From the NCBI GenBank assembly GCA_019096195.1, contig JAGTXK010000064.1, positions 124,001 to 188,000 on the forward strand: a stretch of DNA of 64,000 nt, given 5' to 3'. The notes beneath the pieces were generated by a model. That model worked only from the letters and a program-made list of their open reading frames with translations. It was not told the origin of the DNA and made no database searches. This DNA is from Boletus sp. NGJ. Lineage: Eukaryota; Basidiomycota; Agaricomycetes; Boletales; Boletaceae. Of the stretch, positions 34,030-44,747 are shown one piece after another (position 1 is the first letter of the stretch; every line of letters begins with the position of its first letter). A program made the position numbers and the translations under genes.

Positions 34030-36210
34030 CCAGTAAGACCCAACGATAGTACTTGAGACCGGTGGTTCTGGCTGTTTATACGCGGTTGCATTTCACCCTG
34101 ACGGAAAGCATCTTTTTGGCGGGGGTAAGGATGGGATTCGACGATGGCGACTTGCGGACGGCCAAGAGGTCGGAAAGCAAACGGGAATGTCGGATTTCAA
34201 TGCCATTTCTGTGTCCAAGGATCACAGGTGGGTAGTGTGTGGGACTGATGAGGGCGCAAGCGTGTGGGATGCAGAGATGCACAACAAGCTCATCGACGTG
34301 GAGGGCACACATTGGGTGTATGCCGTCGACGTCTCTCCAGACTCAACCAGGCTTGCCACTGGGACTGAAGGCGAAGCGAGCGTCTGGAGCATAACAAGTG
34401 GGGAGAGACTCGTTGGCCCGCTCAAACATGACGAACCGGTCACGGGAATTGGGTACTCTCCAAATGGCGAGCACATCGCCACTTCCGGCCATGGTGGCTC
34501 TATCCGCATCTTTCACAGTCACAGCGGGGACGAGGTCGTTATCATCAAGACCATCACGCCCACGACACGGCCGAACATTCCACTAGCATGGTCCAACGAC
34601 GCTCAACAAATTTTCGCCACATCAAACGACAAGAAAATCCGATCTTTCGCTCTCTCAACGGGGTCCCAGATTTCTGAATCGCCGATTCTCGCTGGCGACC
34701 ACAAGTCTATCGCTCTAGCACCGAATGGACAAATTTATTGCTACCAACGCAGGCAGTTCCATCTCGTTCCTAGACACGTCGACTCTCTCTCTCATCGTCC
34801 CTGCCATTGAAGACGGGAAAGATATCTTGTCGATTGCAATCTCCCCGGATGGCAGTTATCTTGCGACTGGACGAGATGACGGGAAAATCAGCGTGCGCAA
34901 CCTCGGCGGCATTCTCCCGGACTCTTATGGCCCTTTCCGTGTAAGTTTCTGTCCGTTGACTATGTTGGCAAGCCGGGTGAGCCCCGTCCCGTCTTCCCCG
35001 TTGACATACTACGTTAGATATCTAGTACTCGCGAGGACGGACAACCAGATACACGCCCTTCGACATCGGGTGGCTATGAGGAACAAAGCACCTGACTATA
35101 ATCAAGTAGGGATTCGCTATATCATCACCAAACGAGTGGCACTGACTTGGTCATTGCGGATGTACACCAGGAAGAGCCCGGGAAATCCGGTGTATTCAGG
35201 TCCAAGACACACAACAGAGACGACTGTGATCTCCTCGAGGTCTCCGCATTCGTTCTTTTCCCCTTTGAAGCGAGTTCTCATGATCGTATAGGTCGAGGTG
35301 CCGACAAACATGCTCGCTGTTCAGTTCGACTACGGTGAAGTAAGTGATCACTACATTTTCCGCTTTCCTTCGTGTTGACCTTGCTGGAGTCACTGTCCCC
35401 AGTGTCCACCCATTCTTACGAGGACGAGGTACCGATACGTGGCACATCCCCTGCTGTACCACAGCCGTCGGATCCACTGCCATTGGCTCCCCCTCCAAAG
35501 ATGTGTCCAGAGGACCATTGCGATATTGTCGAGTCATCTCGGGGTATTCCGATGTCCAAAAGGTCGTTACCGACGTGGATCAGGAAGAGTAACAAGGACC
35601 CGGGATCGCATGAGCCCGGTCGAGTCCCTAGAAAGCCGTGTCAGGCTGCCGATCATCCATCTTGTTCCCAACCACCAGCAAGGGTGGAAGACTCGCATGT
35701 GGGACCTTCGAGGATGGCTGCAAATAAACGTGTCCCAGTGAGTGTTCTTCCTGCTAGACATTTGGATGTGGTGTGTCCAATACGTCCTCTCAGCGAGCGG
35801 TGGCGAAACCTGTTCGACAACGAAAGGTTCGTTGTTCCTCGAGTGTACATACAGGGACTCATCGGTCGTTGTAGCCCAATACCAAGCCCACTCATCCGAA
35901 AAAAGGTCCTTCTAAAAGCGGACAAGGTGTTGCAGAGCCAGCGGAAGCAGGTCATGTGTGTCTTTTTTCCGATGATGATAGACATCATGGCAGCTCATGT
36001 CCTATTAGGCACAACAAGCGGACGATCCATCTCATCCCTCGTCCAGGAGAATCCGTGTAACGGTGCGCGTATTTTCGTTGAGTTTACATTTTTAAACTCA
36101 CCGGTGGATCAGGATCGACGAGCATCGGGCGACGCTGTTATTTCGATCAGGCTACCTGCATGGATGTTGTGTCGTGGCTCGGCTAATGAAGATGGAACCC
36201 ACGGATGATC
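34030..36210 (+). pseudogene. WD40-repeat protein, partial and frame-broken
   Basis: At least six WD40 blades are readable: LYAVAFHPDGKHLFGGGKDG, FNAISVSKDHRWVVCGTDEG, VYAVDVSPDSTRLATGTEGE, VTGIGYSPNGEHIATSGHGG, LAWSNDAQQIFATSNDKK and LSIAISPDGSYLATGRDDG. The frame changes by one base near 34728 (APNG to FIATNAGSSISF), and the 3' part (35.0-36.2 kb) is low-complexity with several frame interruptions or introns. The latter is also present as a remnant at 11.0-12.1 kb. WD40 propellers of this type are scaffolds; no partner domain such as a NACHT ATPase is visible upstream, so the gene is probably 5'-truncated too. Confidence 0.65.
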
Positions 36211-36732
36211 TAGGCGATTTCACGTACCAAGACATGTAGGTACTCATGTAGCCGTCAATTGCACAATTCTTCGAGTTAGCTCGCAGCATTGGTATGAGTA
36301 CTCATCAGCACGTCCAGGTTGAGCCTGGCTTGTCACTCAACGGTCACCGACTAAATGATGATACGCACGCAAAGGTTGGGATGGAAGACAGCGTGTCATC
36401 CATTGCAAATATAAGAATGCCAATACGAGGGCGTGCGTGCGTCAGAGTGTCGCACATCTCCCACTTTGATGTCTTGTTCATAATGGCATTACAAGATATC
36501 GGCTACCTACTCTACAAGCCCATCAATAGGTATCTAATTCCATCACATGATCTCTACTTGAAGACGAGGAATTATTTCACTGTAAAATTCCTCTGGGTTG
36601 ATGATCTCTATCGACCCACCTGTAAACTTGGGGTCGTGGCCCAGCAACCCAAGTCTTTGGTGATGACGGGATTCACTGGGAGCAGTGCCTCCCAACCGAT
36701 ATCAAAGGACTCACCCTACCTTATCTTAGTGG
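36211..36732. other. Intergenic
   Basis: A 149-codon plus-strand frame at 36294-36743 shows no recognised domain or splice support. I do not call it a gene. Confidence 0.3.
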
Positions 36733-37290
36733 GGGAGCTGTGAATGATGCGGAGAATCCCTGCCAACAGTGATCTGCGATTGGGTCAACGTTCTTTGACC
36801 ATGAAGTACCGTCGTAACACATGTAGGTTGAGTCCGAGGGCGGGATAGGTACTGCAGCCAGGAAGACGTCCTGAACCATTGCGCGTTAGGAGTCTTTACG
36901 CAACTGCTTCGGGGACCGAGATGGCCCAAGTCAGCACCGACAGTTTATTGATAAAATAGCCTTGTGCCGAGCCCGCCCACAGCAACATACATATTCTCTC
37001 CCGACTTGCAGTGCCTCGAAACATCACCCTCACCCGTATCACTGCATGTTTGTACAAGACACCTCTGCCTCATCGCCAACGATGAATGCCTTGAACGGCT
37101 CTTGCGTGCCTCTCCATGTGTGGGCTTACCTTTTATCTTCGCTGGTACTGAGGAAGGAACCCCCCGATGTTCGGACGCCACGAGCGCGCTCACCAGATCT
37201 TATATATCCTTTTCTAACCCAAAGCACATCACGACCGCCGTCATCTACCGCAGAGAGGGCGCGATTAATGAAACGCTCACTCTGATCTCG
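36733..37290. repeat. Dispersed repeat, copy 3 of 3
   Basis: It shares gatggcccaagtcag with copy 1 (gacggcccaagtcag), cagcaacatacatattctctcccgac with copy 1 (cagcaacatcttctcccaac), and the tatatccttttctaaccc...atctcgtggaaat end with copy 2. Copies 2 and 3 flank the WD40 gene. Confidence 0.45.
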
Positions 37291-37921
37291 TGGAAATCAA
37301 CTCAAAAATGATCGATCTACTTCACCCTCACTGCCGCCGTTTTACGCGCGACAGCCTCCGAGAGTGGGTCGGTACGATCGCACCACAGAAGAGAAAGTCG
37401 GATTGGATGGGCTTCGCGAGTGAGAGATTTGTGGATGAGTTGCGAGCGTTTGTAGTGATTGTAGTCGAGTGGTATTGTAATTTTTTGAGGCGAGGAGCAC
37501 AGGGGGTTGGGTTTTGGAGTGAATACAGCAGGACCGCAGCGGAGCGGAACGAGCTCGAAGAAGGTCGTTGAGTAGTGCCGAGTTGCCACAAGTCCCGCAG
37601 GACCACTACACCATCCGCCAGCCTCTAGCACACATCCTCTCGCACCATTGGCAACGGAATATCGACGGTCAGATCTTGTGATGCTGACCCGGAACACTAA
37701 TTTCATTAGATCCCTTTGACATTCCTCGAAAGATTCTGTGAATTGGACCAATAGGATCCGAAGCGCGACTAGACAAAAGCACGTTCGATGCTAGGGAAGA
37801 GAAACCTTGAGTAATACAGGTTGAGGGGGCGAGGGCACTGTACCTAGGGAAGAAAAGCACAAGGCTAGGGACACGACGGGCCGTCGTTACAAATACAGAT
37901 TACAAAGCAAGACGCACGCGC
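37291..37921. other. Sequence between the repeat and the transposon left end
   Basis: The plus-strand frame at 37290-37571 lacks known features. Nothing else is evident up to the transposon boundary. Confidence 0.3.
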
Positions 37922-38108
37922 CATACACAATGCAAAAATCAATATTTAGGACAGGTCTGAATGTGTGGCGTGACATCTGCACATTTAATCCCACCGCATT
38001 TTTTGCATGCCGCGCCCCGCCGCGCATTGTCTTTAGTGACCGCACTTGCCACCATCCCGCGAGTTTTTTAAATATCCATCGCAATTTTAATACAATGCAT
38101 TGCACATA
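37922..38108 (+). repeat. Left terminal inverted repeat of the transposon
   Basis: It is the reverse complement of 43465-43608 plus 43806-43847. It contains ggcgtgacatctgcacattt and cgcgagttttttaaatatcc. Confidence 0.8.
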
Positions 38109-38302
38109 CTGTACTTCTGCTCAAACCTTGACCTCATCGCTGTCAGTCCTGACGAATATATTGCTTCAAATGCTGACTTGATTCTCCCAGGCCAAAACCA
38201 TCTGATGGCTAGAGTATGTTAGTGATTGAGCACGACAAATTCATTCAAGTTGACTATGTACTACAGTCATGGTACTATAGACAAGGTCATTAGTGAAAGA
38301 CA

Positions 38303-40211
38303 TTAGAAGAAGGTGTTGTATTCATCTCTGAATGACATGAGTGTAAACTCAGAATCCCATGGATGAATGACACGAGGAGCATTAGGGGAATCGGGGAAAT
38401 GACGCCCACGAAGAAGAACATCATTTTCACTGATGGAGACACTGGTAGGGGCAGACGAAATCTGTGGGCGTGGGGGTGTCTTTATGAACAACGGTACAGC
38501 CTTCGAAGAGGCTAGAAAGATGCTTGAGTAAACATCTGACATAATGAAATTAACATACCATCCTTTCGCTTCTTGGCAGCAGGTGGGGATTGTAGTGGTG
38601 ATCGAAGCATGTGGGAACGCTTCCCTGAGTGTAAAATAAATTTTAGTACATATAGTGCAACTAAAAGTGAACAACTTCCCAGACTGCCAGGGGGGTGTTA
38701 TTGGATCCACATACCTCACCACACCCTTTCCCTTGCCCATCGGTTCACTGGCAGCAGGTCCGTCATAAAGGTTGCCATCCAGAGTCAAATCAAGCATAGA
38801 GCTCGTCAGTTTGATATCAAGATCACTTCCACCCAGACTATCAGTGGAGATACTGATAACATCATTGTCAGTAGCTTTGCCGTCATGAGAATCATCAGCT
38901 GGGGCAGCATCTGACTCGAACTCAGAGTCCGATCCAACAATGAGCGGCTGCTTATTCCATGAATCATAAACCTCGTCAGGAATGGTTTTCCTGGTCACTA
39001 AGAAAGTTATTGTCATAGGTTAAATACGTTGCGACAATTGCAATTGAACCACTTACCGAACCACAATGCGCTGTCTAAAATACTAGCCTTGCCACGACCC
39101 TTATTCTCAAATAGAGTAGACCCATTAGGTTCAGCAACCTCCACAATTGAGAAAGTATTTCCAGAACGAACAAGCACTAGCCAGTTAGGTCGTTGAGATG
39201 ATCGAGGCAACAGTGCAGATGCACATGTTGTTGGCTTCTGAGCCTCAGCAAGATAGGCAAAGACATGTGGAAACCACTCATGGACTTGCTTGTTCACCTC
39301 CACATATGACCATGCAGCATTGATAGCAATTCCTCCGTTGGGACCAGTTGTACTAATATAACACCCTCGATTTTTCATTGCCTGCACCTCGCTAGTGAAT
39401 GTTTTTCTGAAGGGAGCTCTCGATTGTTTCAAGTGTCCATCCTGCTAGCAAAATCATGAGCCATCAAGATTCAGAATGATTCAAACATTGGACGACTTAC
39501 ACTAATTCCATATACCACCATTGTGACAGAGCTGACATGAAAAATTGATGTATTGGCAGTTGTTTGGATGGACAAACTGCTGGGTAGACGTGAACGGTTG
39601 GATCCTCCTGTGCCAGCCTGAGTTGAAGCCTGTACAATGTATATCTAGTTTAGCAACGAGAGACGCACTTGAAAAAAAAAAAAAAAACATGAACCTTACT
39701 TTGCGAGATCCAGACACTGCACTGGCGTTGGCGAGAACAGCCAGGCATTTTTGTTTCCTAAGTCCAAGTGTTGCTATGGCCTCAGCTCGAGCCCCAGCTG
39801 CTGTCTGGGTAACAGTCGACAACAAGTATTTCGCCTTGGATTCCTGTTTCGTGAGGTTGGAAAAGATAGTCTGAACCTTGGAATTCATTGCTGGCATGCT
39901 GGCAGTGGTCGCATCTGACGCTGGCTGGGAAGACAGTGCAGCTTTGGTGGTGCTGGCGGAGGTAATGGATCGGGTTGTTGGACAGCACTGGCCTGGGGAT
40001 GCTTACTAATACCATGGTCGCGTTCATGACAGACAGGCTTTCCATCATCTGGCCAACGGAATTCCTCACATTCGCAAGTCCCACCATTTCCACGACAGAA
40101 TGTAGAGGGATCAATCTTCATACCGTCCGGTGAAACAAGGGAAGTAGGAGCAGCAGGGAACGAGCGTTGAGAGGAGTCCAGCGTCAGCAGAATGAGGAGG
40201 TAACTAAACAA
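38303..40211 (-). CDS. Transposon accessory protein, Cys-rich with NLS-like tail
   Basis: Several minus-strand exons join plausibly into one gene. The first has a Cys-rich knot, FCRGNGGTCECEEFRWPDDG followed by KPVCHERDHG. The next has a Ser/Thr/Ala linker and a helical TIFSNLTKQESKAKYLLS segment. Another starts after an intron with DGHLKQSRAPFRKTF and has a compact domain (NRGCYISTTGPNGGIAINAA, HVFAYLAEAQK). The last exons are acidic (VGSDSEFESDAAPADDSHDG), then PPAAKKRKDASSKAV, NLS-like, and end FRDEYNTFF. The function is unknown. Its place just after the transposase on the same strand inside the inverted repeats points to a role in transposition or its control. The start and some junctions are uncertain; possibly two genes. 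Confidence 0.45.
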
Positions 40212-40261
40212 TATAGTCCACAGTATCTAAAACCAATGCTCGAAGATACTTATATATCCTA

Positions 40262-42313
40262 CTACAATGCATGAGTCTCCATAAAGTGCGTCAAACAAAC
40301 AAGTGCCTGGCACCAAAGGCAGGCCCGTTCATACCAAATTCGCTCTGTGAGTGACACATCTAACCGCTTGGATTGCTGTCGGCCCAGCCGAATTGTCTCG
40401 AAGGCAGGGTAATGGCCTAGCTCCCATTCGGCTGGCGTAAGTCCAAACCCATCAGGAATAATATCTTGACCAATCGTGTCATACAACATCACAAAAAAAA
40501 TTGCCTCGTTGTCGGAATTAGTAAACGGAGTTCAGTGTGATGGAACACGCACATGGCGTCTTGGTCTATATGCTGCTGCTGCTGATTGACGAGCTTGGTT
40601 ACTTGGGCCACGAATGCATTGTCTTCATCACCGCTCGCTTCTTCGTCTGCTGGATGTCCAGCACCAGACTGATTACCTTTGCGCATAAGTGGCTTTCTGT
40701 AAACACCATAATGCTTATCAATGACGTCCACATTGACACCTTCACAGTCGTCTTGGTATATGCCAAATTGTGTTTGGCCAAGGAAGCGAAGATCCTATGT
40801 ATTATTAGAAGTTTGTAATGTTAGTGTACTGTTTTATGACGAGCCACTAACGCACCTTTGGGCATTTGTTGTTCGTATCAACGCCATTGATAGGATGGCA
40901 ATTCCATTCATGCTGAAAATCAAGACAATCCTTGTTGACAGCAGGGACGAAAAGCACATGCAACAACCACAGGTGGCTCGGATTCTGGGGGTTAAGCATA
41001 TGTCGATTTTCAAGGCGGGTGAAAAACGCACGCCAACGGCGAGCAAACCGCGTTCCGACTTTGACCCACAAATGCTCGATACGTGAGTTATGTGTAGACC
41101 TAAAACGTCAAATCACTTGATGTTACAAAATATATAAAGTTCAGACTTACGAGCCCCACATAAACGAGGCACGGTGAGAACCATTCTTCATGATCATGTA
41201 CGTTGCAACATCTATATTCTCACCTCCACGATCACCCCTAACCCGGGATGGTATTCCATACTCCATTACTGCATACTGGAAGAGATCAAAAACAGTCGCC
41301 GAGCGGTTATTATCACTTGCTCGTAGCGCCGTTATCTGAGAGTTATGGAGACCATAAATATTAGTATCATGCACAAATTATGATATTTCTTAACACACAC
41401 CGTACGACAAAATCCGTCAATGAAACCATGAATTACAATTCCCCAACGAATAAGTTTGTGGTGGCCGTCAACACGCCAGAGTGCATTTGGGCGCTTTACG
41501 TAGTATTTGCGTCGCCTCTTTATCTGATGGTTGCGGAGAACATGACCAATAGAGTCAACTCTACGAAGTGATTTGAGGACACAGACGATACTGCACGCGA
41601 TGACCGTGAGCTCGTAAATGGCCCATCACGTATCGTAAACCGGCCTCTGGATGTGCAGCCTTATATCGGATTACATGCTGATCAAGTTCCGTGTTACTCA
41701 TTATTGAGTATGCACGTTTGATGGCGTGTTTGTCCATGTATGAGCGAAGGGTGCTCCTATGCACCCCCAGGGTACATGCCAGCTCAGTCAGCTTGATTTG
41801 CCGGGAATCAGAGGTCGCCTCCCTGAGGTAAGCTAGATCGATGACTTTCTGGGGACGACCATGTTTCCCAGTGTGGACAACACTCACGGGCTGCGAGCAT
41901 CCGAACATATCCATCTGTCCTGTGAATTTTACCAGTTAATACGTCAATTACTACACTACGGAGTCAGTGCAGACTTACTGATTTTGCACATTCTCAGAGT
42001 AACATGAGAGCGCAAGGAACAGGTCGCCAAGTTGGGTGGTTACCATCTCCAGCCATTGTTCGATGTCTGTTGACGTGTAATCATGTTTGACTGCTAGAAG
42101 CAGTGGAATTGCATCACCCTCAATTGCGGCAAGGTGGAACTTGAGTCGAATCGGATCCATCTGGTCTTGGTCGAGAACTCGCAGAGCATGCTGGTAGATA
42201 TCGCTTAGAGCATTATGTGCCAACACAAGATTGGGAGGCTGTTCAACTTGTGGAAGCGGAGGCAGCGTTCGTGGTAACATGCGGAGGCATAAAGTTGGAG
42301 GCGTACGCAACAA
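40262..42313 (-). CDS. Transposase with integrase-core (DDE) domain
   Basis: This minus-strand, multi-exon gene encodes about 560-600 aa. The N-terminal part is helical (LVLAHNALSDIYQHALRVLD, DIEQWLEMVTTQLGDLFLAL). A DNA-binding region follows: KHGRPQKVIDLAYLREATSD, then an HTH-like KLTELACTLGVHRSTLRSY. The catalytic core has the three acidic residues in NALWRVDGHHKLIRWG (D), RVRGDRGGENIDVATYM (D) and NSRIERLWVEVGTQFARR (E). The C-terminal part has DGFGLTPAEWELGHYPAFET and ends ACLWCQALVCLTHFMETHAL. The layout matches the integrase-core proteins abundant in Agaricomycetes genomes. The junction near 40500-40545 is unclear. The catalytic triad is intact, so it may still be active. Confidence 0.75.
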
Positions 42314-42432
42314 CCAATAGTATTATGTCACCGTAGAGTTCTTGTTGTCGGCACTCTATATTGCCCTCACCGTCTGTGGCCTTCGACGTGCCATTCTCTC
42401 TGCTTGATCCATCCTAGTCAACCTAGCAAGTC
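42314..42432. promoter_or_regulatory. Shared divergent promoter of transposase and BTB gene
   Basis: Only 119 bp separate the two opposing start codons, so the two transcripts must share this region. A ctatattgccc TATA-like motif lies near 42356. Confidence 0.45.
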
Positions 42433-43422
42433 ATGTCTGCATCTATTCAACACCATCCTCTTTATTACTTCCCGAATGGGACACACATCTTTCGTGTATG
42501 TATCCACTTCCAGTCCAGAACCTATTTTCTAAAAACGTTCCACCAGGTTGAAAACACACTTTACAAGTTGCACAATGGCATCCTCTCAGCGCATTCCGCC
42601 CTCTTCAAGGACATGTTTACAGTAGGCGAAGCTGGGCCCTACCTCCCAGTCGAAGGGAAGACCGACACGGACCCCATTTTGCTAGAGAGCGAACAACAAG
42701 CTGTCTTTGACTTATTTCTCGATCATATCAATGGCCGGTGGGTATTTACTATTTACTATCGTGTGCATTCTCCCTTGACAGAGCTCTGTAGTTCACGCAG
42801 TGTGGGCTCGGACGGTGCTTACTCTCACGAACAACTGTGGAACCTGCTGCGATTCGCAGACAAGTACCGCTGCCCAATGACACGACTCTTTGTTATCGAT
42901 CATATTTGGGATGCAAGGTACTCCTATCACCCCACAGAACTCGTACAGCTAGGCTCTCAATTCAAGGTCCCCAAGCTCTTCATACGTGGATTCAAGCTTC
43001 TTCTCGACATCCCACTCAAACAGATCAGAAAGGAACAACGTCTGCGAATGGGCAATGATGTATTCATTGCATTGACATATGCTAAATCCCTGCTCGAGGA
43101 GCATACTCGCCTTGTTGCCTGTGAGGAACCTGTGATCCTCACCCACACAGATGATTGTCCAGACCCACTCGCATGTCAAGAGGACTGGCACAACGTCTGG
43201 TGGAATGGAATGGGCCGGTTTTTGCTTGACGCGAGAAATCCGCAACCGTTTGCTGACGCTGTTAAGCGTTTTCGGGAGCTGCAGTTTGGTCGCATGGGTA
43301 CTGGCTGCGTGAAGCTAATGTTCCAGACCCTCGATCGTGGGGCTGGCTTTCGGCATGCCGACGTATTCATTGCTGATATTTGTAGTGGACTTGTAGATGA
43401 ACTCCATTTGGCCGATTCCTAA
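42433..43422 (+). CDS. BTB/POZ domain protein inside the transposon
   Basis: The N-terminus reads HHPLYYFPNGTHIFR, then after an intron (about 42500-42546) VENTLYKLHNGILSAHSALF and KDMF, the typical fungal BTB fold opening. It continues DPILLESEQQAVFDLFLDHI, and a second intron near 42740-42795 brings YSHEQLWNLLRFADKYRCPM, the BTB-BACK-like region. Tail residues include DPLACQEDWHNVWW. BTB domains dimerise and often recruit cullin-3 ubiquitin ligases; in fungi most family members are uncharacterised. It lies within the inverted repeats, divergent from the transposase with 119 bp between the two starts, so it is either cargo or an integral gene of the element. The frame is intact, with stop at 43420-43422. 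Confidence 0.8.
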   Translation: MSASIQHHPLYYFPNGTHIFRVCIHFQSRTYFLKTFHQVENTLYKLHNGILSAHSALFKDMFTVGEAGPYLPVEGKTDTDPILLESEQQAVFDLFLDHINGRWVFTIYYRVHSPLTELCSSRSVGSDGAYSHEQLWNLLRFADKYRCPMTRLFVIDHIWDARYSYHPTELVQLGSQFKVPKLFIRGFKLLLDIPLKQIRKEQRLRMGNDVFIALTYAKSLLEEHTRLVACEEPVILTHTDDCPDPLACQEDWHNVWWNGMGRFLLDARNPQPFADAVKRFRELQFGRMGTGCVKLMFQTLDRGAGFRHADVFIADICSGLVDELHLADS

Positions 43423-43464
43423 TACTACTATGCCTCTGCCACCGTGGTGTCCCCCTCTCTGTAC

Positions 43465-43847
43465 TATGTGCAATGCATTGTACTAAAATTGCGACGGATA
43501 TTTAAAAAACTCGCGGGATGGTGGCAAGTGCGGTCACTAAAGACAATGCAGCGGCGGGGCGCGGCATGCAAAAAATGCGGTGGGATTAAATGTGCAGATG
43601 TCACGCCAGATGAATGTTGTATGAAATGGGAAAATTGCAGTTAAAATTTAGTCTTGACATTTTGTGGCACTTAAACTTGAAGTTTAGACATAGATTAGGC
43701 AAAAGCTTGAAGTTTAGATATAGATTAGGCAAACTTTTCAAGTTTAAGTGCTGTGAAAATGTCAAGCTTAAACTTTAACTGCAATCTTCAAAGACATTTC
43801 ATACAACATTCAGACCTATCGTAAATATTGGTTTTTGTGTTGTGATA
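43465..43847 (-). repeat. Right terminal inverted repeat, interrupted
   Basis: 43465-43608 and 43806-43847 together match the left arm in reverse. The interruption is the MITE. Confidence 0.8.
43609..43806. mobile_element. MITE nested in the right inverted repeat
   Basis: This element of about 196 bp begins tgaatgttgtatgaaatg and ends with its reverse complement catttcatacaacattca. The arms extend further inward (gcagttaaa... / ...tttaactgc; ttgacattttgtggcactta / taagtgctgtgaaaatgtcaa, with mismatches), so it can fold into one long hairpin. Its centre has a 30-bp unit, cttgaagtttaga.atagat, repeated twice in direct orientation. It has no coding capacity. Confidence 0.75.
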
Positions 43848-44029
43848 GGGGTGGAACAAACCAAAACAAATCGACTCCATAAGAGATGTTATCATGGTGA
43901 TTAGCATCGAAGACGTTCTAGTACTGCCCCAGTGTCGTGTCAATGCAGCCTGAATGACGCACTTGCTCTCGCTCTTCATTTTCTCGCTGTTATTGTAAGC
44001 ATTCCTCGTGGCAGCAATGCACATAACGC

Positions 44030-44580
44030 GCGTCATCTTTGGCACAATCTCGCCGCGACCTAACGGGAATAAAATCGATTGGCGGTTGTCCTCGCCATCT
44101 CTCGCTGGCTCTTTTTTTTTTTTTTTTTTGGTTGGTCGGAGGCATGTGCGACTGGTATGTGGACGCATTCCAGTGGTCAAGGCAGTCCGACCCAGGGACA
44201 CGAAGGATCCGAGGATGGCTCGGTGAGGTAAGCGGCAGGAATGTCGCCAACGTGTGTGTCGCGGAGTATCTGTGTGAGAGATTTGGATTTTGAGCCTGGT
44301 ACGTGTCGTGCATGCTTGTACAAACGCTCAAGGCCGATACTGTCGTCACACCTTTCTGGATATCCGTCTCTTGGAGATGCACTAGTGCTATCGTTGGGAC
44401 CATGGACACTTCTTCCTTTACAACTTATTTCCGCATTCACGTGGTACATTCGCTATCCTAACAAGCAGGTAAACCTTTTCCGCCTAACGCCTGGTTCAGA
44501 TATGCTGATGTTCCTCGTGCGTTGGTCCGAGAGCTGGAGTGCTTTTGACCGCCTCGTCGCTATCGTTGTTGACCTGTATA
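44030..44580 (+). pseudogene. Xylulokinase scraps (second copy)
   Basis: Pieces of the xylulokinase gene appear in order with large gaps: a block like 29630-29710 (cctaacgggaataaaatcgattggcggttg), then ggcatgtgcgactggtatgtgg (cf. 30107), then ggatccgagg.tggct (cf. 30218), gtgtgagagatttggatttt (cf. 30290), and gctgatgttcctcgtgc (cf. 30630) to gaccgcctcgtcgctatcgt (cf. 30687). More than half of the gene is missing. A poly-T run sits in it at about 44114-44131. Confidence 0.8.
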
Positions 44581-44683
44581 ATACATATAACACTACCGTT
44601 GGATTCCCAAGTGGTGGCTGAACTCTCGATAGGGGCAAACAGACGTCACATCCACCGATTACAAACGTCATGCGGCCGTCTAG

Positions 44684-44690
44684 TATAAAA
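44684..44690 (+). promoter_or_regulatory. TATA box of the lectin gene
   Basis: tataaaa lies 58 bp before the ATG and is conserved in the broken copy at about 32328, along with roughly 100 bp around it. Confidence 0.55.
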
Positions 44691-44747
44691 AATCAGTCCT
44701 CAGACTAAGCCCCCTTTTTTTCTTTTCCAACATCGAACTCTTGCACC

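Larger units (their letters stand above)
37922..43847. mobile_element. TIR DNA transposon with integrase-fold transposase and BTB gene
   Basis: The left end 37922-38108 and the right end 43465-43847 are inverted copies. The right arm is longer because a roughly 196-bp MITE interrupts it; once that is subtracted both arms are 187 bp. The outermost shared sequence is a.ccaatattta.gataggtctgaatg (with small differences) and the inner end is tacaatgcattgcacata. Inside are an accessory gene and the transposase on the minus strand and a BTB/POZ gene on the plus strand. A target-site duplication could not be fixed. The two arms are roughly 95% identical where aligned by eye, which suggests a fairly young insertion. 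Confidence 0.8.

Noticed and set aside
36294-36743. 149-codon plus-strand frame
   Set aside because: No domain, no start context and no splice partners; composition is like neighbouring non-coding sequence.
39664-39690. Poly-A run as a possible retroposon tail
   Set aside because: It sits in an intron of the transposon accessory gene with no target duplication or retroposed gene next to it.
37922-43847. Considered whether the integrase-bearing element is a retroelement or a Polinton-like virus
   Set aside because: I see long inverted rather than direct terminal repeats, and no reverse transcriptase, polymerase or capsid-type gene; it reads as a plain DNA transposon.
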